Positions 60,048-64,000 of a stretch of DNA of 64,000 nucleotides are shown piece by piece (positions within the stretch are counted from its first letter, which is position 1; the number at the start of each line of letters is the position of its first letter). The stretch lies in the NCBI GenBank assembly GCA_963753225.1, contig CAVWBQ010000014.1:124001-188000 (forward strand). Reading direction: 5' to 3'. A program made the translations under genes and the position numbers. The DNA comes from Palsa-504 sp963753225 (GTDB lineage: Bacteria; Actinomycetota; Actinomycetes; Streptosporangiales; Streptosporangiaceae). The notes beneath the pieces are model-generated. The model saw only the letters and a program-made list of their open reading frames with translations. It searched no databases and was not told the origin of the DNA.

Positions 60048-62485
60048 GGCCCTTCCCTGCGCAGGGTGGAGGTGGCGCCGTCGCGGCTGACCACGAACCG
60101 GACCGGGACTCGCTCGGCCAGCGCCGCCACGTGGGTGACCAGGCCGACCATGCGGTCCTTGTCGGCGGCGAGCCGCTCCAGTGTCGTGGCGACGGTATCG
60201 AGGGTTTCCGGGTCGAGGGTGCCGAACCCCTCGTCGAGGAACATGGAGTTCAGGTCGCGCATGCCGGCGGAGAGCTGGACGACCTGGCGGGACAGCGCGA
60301 GAGACAGCGCCAGCGAGGCCTGGAAAGTCTCGCCTCCGGACAGCGTGTGCACCGGGCGGCTGGCCCCGGCGTCCTGGTAGTCGATGACCACCAGGTCGTT
60401 GCGGTCGTCCCGGTCCAGCTCGTACTGCTGGCCGGACAGCTCCATGAGCGTGACCGATGCCTCGGCCACCAGCGAGTCCAGCGCCTCGCCGCACAGCCAG
60501 CGCTCGAAGCGATCCGAGCGGAGCAGCCGGCCCAGTTCGGTAGCGACCTGCTCGTCCTCCCGGTGGGCCCGGACTTGATCATCGAGCCTGGCCGCCTGCT
60601 CGCGGTCGCGGCGGATCCGGCTAAGGACTTCCTCGGCCCGGGCGAGGTGGCCGGCCAGCTCGCCCGGGGCCCTGGCCGGGTCGGTCACCCCGGCGATGCC
60701 GTGCTCGGCCAGCTGGCCGAGCAACGCGGTCGTGCCGGCGATGATCTCCTGCCGCAGGGCCGAGGCCGCGGCTTCGAGCTCCGGGAGGCGCTGGCCGCGC
60801 TCCGCGTGTTCCCGCGCGGCCCAGGTGGCCAGCGCCTCCCACGCGGCGGCCAGATCGCCCTCCTGGACGGCGGGTGCACCGAGACCCACCACCGAGTCGC
60901 GCGCCCGGCGCAGGTCGGCCCATGCCCTGGCTTCATCTTCGGCGAGAGCCTCGCGGTCCTTCTTCGCCGCCGCCAGGTCCCGGCGCTGGGTCCGCACGGC
61001 CTCGCGCGCATGGGCCAGGGCTTCGTCGGCCCGGGAGATCGCCTCGAGGGTGCTGGCGACCTCGGGCTCAGCGGGCGCCGCGGCGAGCGTCGCCGCCACG
61101 TCGCCGAGGGCCTCGCGGGTGATCTTCACGGTGGCCTCGGCGGCCGCCGCCAGCTGGCTGGCCTCGTCATGGGCCTTCCGCGTCCGGGTCAGCTTCTTCT
61201 CGGCGGCGTCGACCGCCGCCCTGACCTGTTCCAGCCCGGGCGGCGTCGCGTGGCCGGGCAGCGTGGTAACCGGCTGCAGGCAGACCGGGCAGGGTTCGCC
61301 GGCCCGCAGGCCTTCGGCCAGCGCGTAGGCGGCGTGCGCCTGATGCGCCGCCTCCCTGGCGGCGCGAGCCTGCCCTGCCTCCTGCTCCGCCGCCGCGAGC
61401 TCGAGGGCGAGAGCGTCGCGCGCATCCCGGTTGGCGGTCAGCTTCTCCTGCTGCACTCCGAGCCGGGTGGTGAGGGTGCGCTGCTGCTCGTATCCGCGGC
61501 CCAGTGCCTCGGCGTCGGCCTTGCCGGGCAGCGTGGCGCGGGCTCGTTCGGCCTCATCTTCGGCGCTGGCCGCGTCGTCGGCTTGCCTTGCGCGGGCCGC
61601 GACCCGCAGGCCGGCGGCGGCGATCCTGTCCGCCAGGTCCGCCACCCCGGCGGGCACGCGCACGGCCGCCAGCAACCCGGCCTGGGTGCGCACGGCGCTG
61701 GCCTGCTCGGCCGCCTCGCGGGCCTGTTCGGAACGCTGGCCGAGGGCACGCAGCCGGTCGTCGACGGCCTGTCCGAGCGCTTTCAGGTCCCGGGCGCGGA
61801 CGGCGGCCCGTTCCTCGGCTTCGGCCGTGGCATCGGCGAGCTTGGCCCGATGTTCTAGCGCCATGCGCGCCCGTTCGGCCGCAAGCCTGGCCCGGTCCCT
61901 GGCCTGCTGCCCGATCTTCTTGTAGACGCCGAACGCGAGCAGTTCGACGAGCAGCTCCTGGCGCTTGCGCGGCTCCGCCTGGAGGAAGTCGGCAAACCGG
62001 CCCTGTGGCAGCAGCACCGACTGGATGAAGTGGTCGTAGCTAAGCCCCAGGATGTCCTGGACCTTCGCCTTGACCGGGTCGGGGCCCTCGGCGAGGTGCT
62101 CGATAGCGGCGCCGAGGAGGTCGGCGAGCGGCGCGTCCGGGGCGACGGCCGGGTCGAGCAGGTCGAGGCGGGCCTCCCTGGTGTGCACCTGGCCCCGCTT
62201 GTCGCGGGCCAGCGCCCGCACGGCGGCATAGCGCTTGCCGCCAGCCTCGAAGACCAGGCCGACCCGGCACGCACTGGCCGCGGGCGCGAGGGCATGGGCG
62301 ATCACGTTCTCCTTGCCCCACCGGGGCACGGTGCCGTACAGGGCGAAGCACATGCCGTCGATCAGCGTGCTCTTGCCCGACCCGGTCGGCCCGGTCAGGG
62401 CGAAGAAGTTCACGTCGGAGAAGTCGGCCTCGGTCGGCTGGCGATAGCTGCCGAACCCGTCCAGGAGCAGCCGCAGCGGTCGCAT
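60044..62485 (-). CDS. sbcC: SbcC (Rad50-type) exonuclease subunit
   Basis: An 813-aa SMC-like ATPase. Walker A is GPTGSGKST (residues 32-40). Long Ala/Glu/Arg-rich coiled coils flank the zinc hook CPVC at about residue 400 (GEPCPVCLQPV). The ABC signature is HTLSGGETFQASLALSLALS and Walker B FLDEGFGTLD. With SbcD it forms the SbcCD/Mre11-Rad50 complex that opens hairpins and trims DNA ends. It is somewhat shorter than E. coli SbcC, as usual in actinobacteria. It overlaps sbcD by 4 bases upstream and the NurA-like gene downstream. Confidence 0.95.
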   Translation of the reverse strand: MRPLRLLLDGFGSYRQPTEADFSDVNFFALTGPTGSGKSTLIDGMCFALYGTVPRWGKENVIAHALAPAASACRVGLVFEAGGKRYAAVRALARDKRGQVHTREARLDLLDPAVAPDAPLADLLGAAIEHLAEGPDPVKAKVQDILGLSYDHFIQSVLLPQGRFADFLQAEPRKRQELLVELLAFGVYKKIGQQARDRARLAAERARMALEHRAKLADATAEAEERAAVRARDLKALGQAVDDRLRALGQRSEQAREAAEQASAVRTQAGLLAAVRVPAGVADLADRIAAAGLRVAARARQADDAASAEDEAERARATLPGKADAEALGRGYEQQRTLTTRLGVQQEKLTANRDARDALALELAAAEQEAGQARAAREAAHQAHAAYALAEGLRAGEPCPVCLQPVTTLPGHATPPGLEQVRAAVDAAEKKLTRTRKAHDEASQLAAAAEATVKITREALGDVAATLAAAPAEPEVASTLEAISRADEALAHAREAVRTQRRDLAAAKKDREALAEDEARAWADLRRARDSVVGLGAPAVQEGDLAAAWEALATWAAREHAERGQRLPELEAAASALRQEIIAGTTALLGQLAEHGIAGVTDPARAPGELAGHLARAEEVLSRIRRDREQAARLDDQVRAHREDEQVATELGRLLRSDRFERWLCGEALDSLVAEASVTLMELSGQQYELDRDDRNDLVVIDYQDAGASRPVHTLSGGETFQASLALSLALSRQVVQLSAGMRDLNSMFLDEGFGTLDPETLDTVATTLERLAADKDRMVGLVTHVAALAERVPVRFVVSRDGATSTLRREGP

Positions 62486-63651
62486 CAGCTGGTCACCTCG
62501 TCGAGCAGCCCGGCGAACATCGCGGTCAGCCGCGGGTCGTCGATGTTCTCCTCGGTCAGGAAGCCGGCGAACAGCTCCCGCGGGCTGCGGCCGATCCGGC
62601 TCGCCCGTTCCCCGCTGCGGCCGCCGGGCCTACCGGGCCGGGGCCGGTGCGCGTCGTCGAGCATCACCTCAAGGGTGTTCGGCAGCCGCTCCCTGACTAG
62701 GTCCCCAAGACCCGCCCGGCCCGGCTCGGCGAGCACCACCCGCAGGTAGGCGTCGCCCGCCTGCTCGCCCTCGGCGATCACGTGATCGAGGGTCCCGCGC
62801 AGCGTGCGCAGCGGGCGGCCTCCGGTGACCGGCACCGCGCGCGGAGTGGCGCGTACTCCCGGCGCAGCCGTGACGATCAGCACCGACGGGTCGTTGTCCT
62901 GCTCGCCGAAATCGACGGCCAGCGGCGAGCCGGAGTAGAAGATCGGGCAGGGCCCGGGAATCTCCTGGCACCGGTGCAGGTGGCCGAGCGCGACGTAATG
63001 CGTGCTCGGCGGGAACATGCTGGCCGGGAGCTCGTAACCGAGGCTGGTCTGCACGTCGCGCTCTCCGCCGCCGCGCCGCCCGCCCAGCAGGGTCGCGTGC
63101 GCCATGACCATGTTCACCGCGTCGCCGGTGAAACCCTCGGTCAGCACCGCCACCATGGCGGCGACCTGCCGGGCGTAGTCCAGGCTGTGCTCGGCGAAGT
63201 CGTGCAGCAGCACCTCGGCGGCGCGCACCGCGTACCGGTGCGACAGGAACGGCAGCGCCGCGAGGTTGACCGCCTCCCCGCCGCGTGTGCGCAGGGCTAT
63301 GGTGCCGCCCTGGCCGGGCCGTCTCGGGAGGCCAAGGACATGCAGCCCCAGCTGGCTGAGCACCGGCCGGTACACCGCGTCGAGCAGGTTCTGGTTGTCG
63401 TGGTTGCCGGCGATCGCCACCACCTGGCGGCCGTCTTCACGCAGCGCGAGCAGGGTCCGCATGACCAGCCCCTGCGCCATGGCGTTGGGCGCGGCGGTCT
63501 CGAACAGGTCACCGGCGATCAGCACGATGTCGACGTCTTCGTCGCGCGCCGTCCGCACGATGCTGCCCAGCGCGGCCGTGTGCTCGTCGTGACGGTCCCG
63601 GCCCTTGAGCACCTTGCCGACGTGCCAGTCGCTGGTGTGCAGGATCTTCAT
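62485..63651 (-). CDS. sbcD: SbcD (Mre11-type) nuclease subunit
   Basis: A 388-aa calcineurin-like phosphoesterase. The metal-binding motifs are ILHTSDWHVGK (I), DIVLIAGDLFET (II), AIAGNHDNQ (III), VMAHATLLGG (IV) and ALGHLHRCQE (V), the full Mre11 set. A C-terminal cap (LRTLRGTLDHVIAEGEQAGDAYLRVVLAE) and an Arg/Gly-rich linker precede the SbcC-binding helix. ATG 63651 starts 16 bp after the HerA-like stop; the stop overlaps sbcC by 4 bases. It acts as the endo/exonuclease of the SbcCD complex. Confidence 0.96.
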   Translation of the reverse strand: MKILHTSDWHVGKVLKGRDRHDEHTAALGSIVRTARDEDVDIVLIAGDLFETAAPNAMAQGLVMRTLLALREDGRQVVAIAGNHDNQNLLDAVYRPVLSQLGLHVLGLPRRPGQGGTIALRTRGGEAVNLAALPFLSHRYAVRAAEVLLHDFAEHSLDYARQVAAMVAVLTEGFTGDAVNMVMAHATLLGGRRGGGERDVQTSLGYELPASMFPPSTHYVALGHLHRCQEIPGPCPIFYSGSPLAVDFGEQDNDPSVLIVTAAPGVRATPRAVPVTGGRPLRTLRGTLDHVIAEGEQAGDAYLRVVLAEPGRAGLGDLVRERLPNTLEVMLDDAHRPRPGRPGGRSGERASRIGRSPRELFAGFLTEENIDDPRLTAMFAGLLDEVTS

Positions 63652-63667
63652 CGGAATTCGTGCGCTC

Positions 63668-64000
63668 CTAGAACGGCGGCGGGTCGTCCGCGGCCCCGGC
63701 GATGGCCGCGAACGGGTCGGATGGGCGGGCCGGGCTGGCGTCGTGACCGGCCCATTCGCCCTTCTCGCTGGGCCGGGTCGCCCAGGCGGGGAACGGGAAG
63801 TCCACCGCCAGCGGCACCGGGATGTCGGGCTGGGCGATGAACATGGTGCCCGGCTTGGCCAGCGTGGCGCGCTGCCGCTGCGCGGGCGGCAGGTACCCGT
63901 ACTCGGGCCGTTCGGCTTCGGCGGCGTCGAGCCGGCCGGCGACGCGGATGGCGCAGTTGGCCACGATGCGCCGCTCCACCTCGCTGGCCGTCTGCTGGGC
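63668..64000 (-). CDS. HerA-like ATPase, C-terminal end (cut by window)
   Basis: The last 110 residues of a gene that continues past the window. EVERRIVANCAIRVAGRLDAAEAERPEYGYLPPAQRQRATLAKPGTMFIAQPDIPVPLAVDFPFPAWATR matches the C-terminal part of HerA/FtsK-type (DUF87) translocases, including the region where the ATPase core ends (ANCAIRVAGRL) and the closing beta extension. The P-loop half is outside the window. It is first of the four-gene leftward operon; its location supports the HerA call. Confidence 0.75.
   Translation of the reverse strand, partial: AQQTASEVERRIVANCAIRVAGRLDAAEAERPEYGYLPPAQRQRATLAKPGTMFIAQPDIPVPLAVDFPFPAWATRPSEKGEWAGHDASPARPSDPFAAIAGAADDPPPF

Overview
The window is very GC-rich DNA. 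Gene starts are a mix of ATG and GTG, many neighbouring genes overlap by 4 bases (ATGA or GTGA), and the families are typical of actinomycetes: an XRE regulator with a DUF5753-type domain, a TPR/CHAT protein, a DrrAB-like ABC pair and PadR, GntR/YtrA and ArsR switches. I infer a soil-type, secondary-metabolite-rich actinobacterium of the Streptosporangiales/Streptomyces kind; the genus cannot be fixed from the sequence. No rRNA, tRNA, CRISPR array or intact transposase was recognised.

0.2-12.5 kb: an MFS/SDR pair diverges from a large TPR-CHAT (caspase-like) protein, split by an apparent 1-base frameshift, and its uncharacterised 232-aa downstream partner. Next come a secreted PHB-depolymerase-type esterase, then a graveyard (8.9-10.25 kb) of an acyl-CoA ligase, an alpha/beta hydrolase and a TetR gene, then a RibD/DHFR-fold protein and another hydrolase with a shifted tail.

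12.6-27.9 kb: an accessory region. It holds an M50 membrane peptidase plus TPR protein, an APH-type phosphotransferase, a membrane cNMP-binding/cyclase protein with a CRP-like site upstream, and a lower-GC segment (about 16.5-23.3 kb) with the XRE regulator, a 2OG-Fe(II) dioxygenase and an orphan 575-aa membrane protein. Further on are a lipoprotein, an integrase/ligase chimeric remnant and a J-domain/PASTA protein.

28-45 kb: a cytochrome P450 converges on a SAM methyltransferase. The methyltransferase diverges from a YdhR-like protein and a STAND-ATPase/winged-helix regulator across a dyad-symmetric array of 11-bp-spaced sites. A TetR gene faces a three-gene acyl-CoA module (ligase, dehydrogenase, enoyl-CoA hydratase). 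A GH65 phosphorylase and beta-phosphoglucomutase pair follows, then a MerR-controlled DrrAB-type exporter.

44.7-58.5 kb: a run of compact one-component switches with their target genes. These are PadR plus a membrane protein; ArsR, SRPBCC, DHFR-fold and glyoxalase; DHFR-fold/cupin; GntR plus an ABC exporter; DUF151; SRPBCC, ArsR and DUF899 diverging from an MFS pump across three evenly spaced operators; an aldo/keto reductase; and an unusual RelE-like/SnoaL fusion.

59-64 kb: an overlapping operon HerA (cut by the window end), SbcD, SbcC, NurA-like, the same gene set as the archaeal HerA-Mre11-Rad50-NurA end-resection operon. A 48-56 bp double-hairpin repeat occurs three times (27.6, 52.4 and 59.0 kb).
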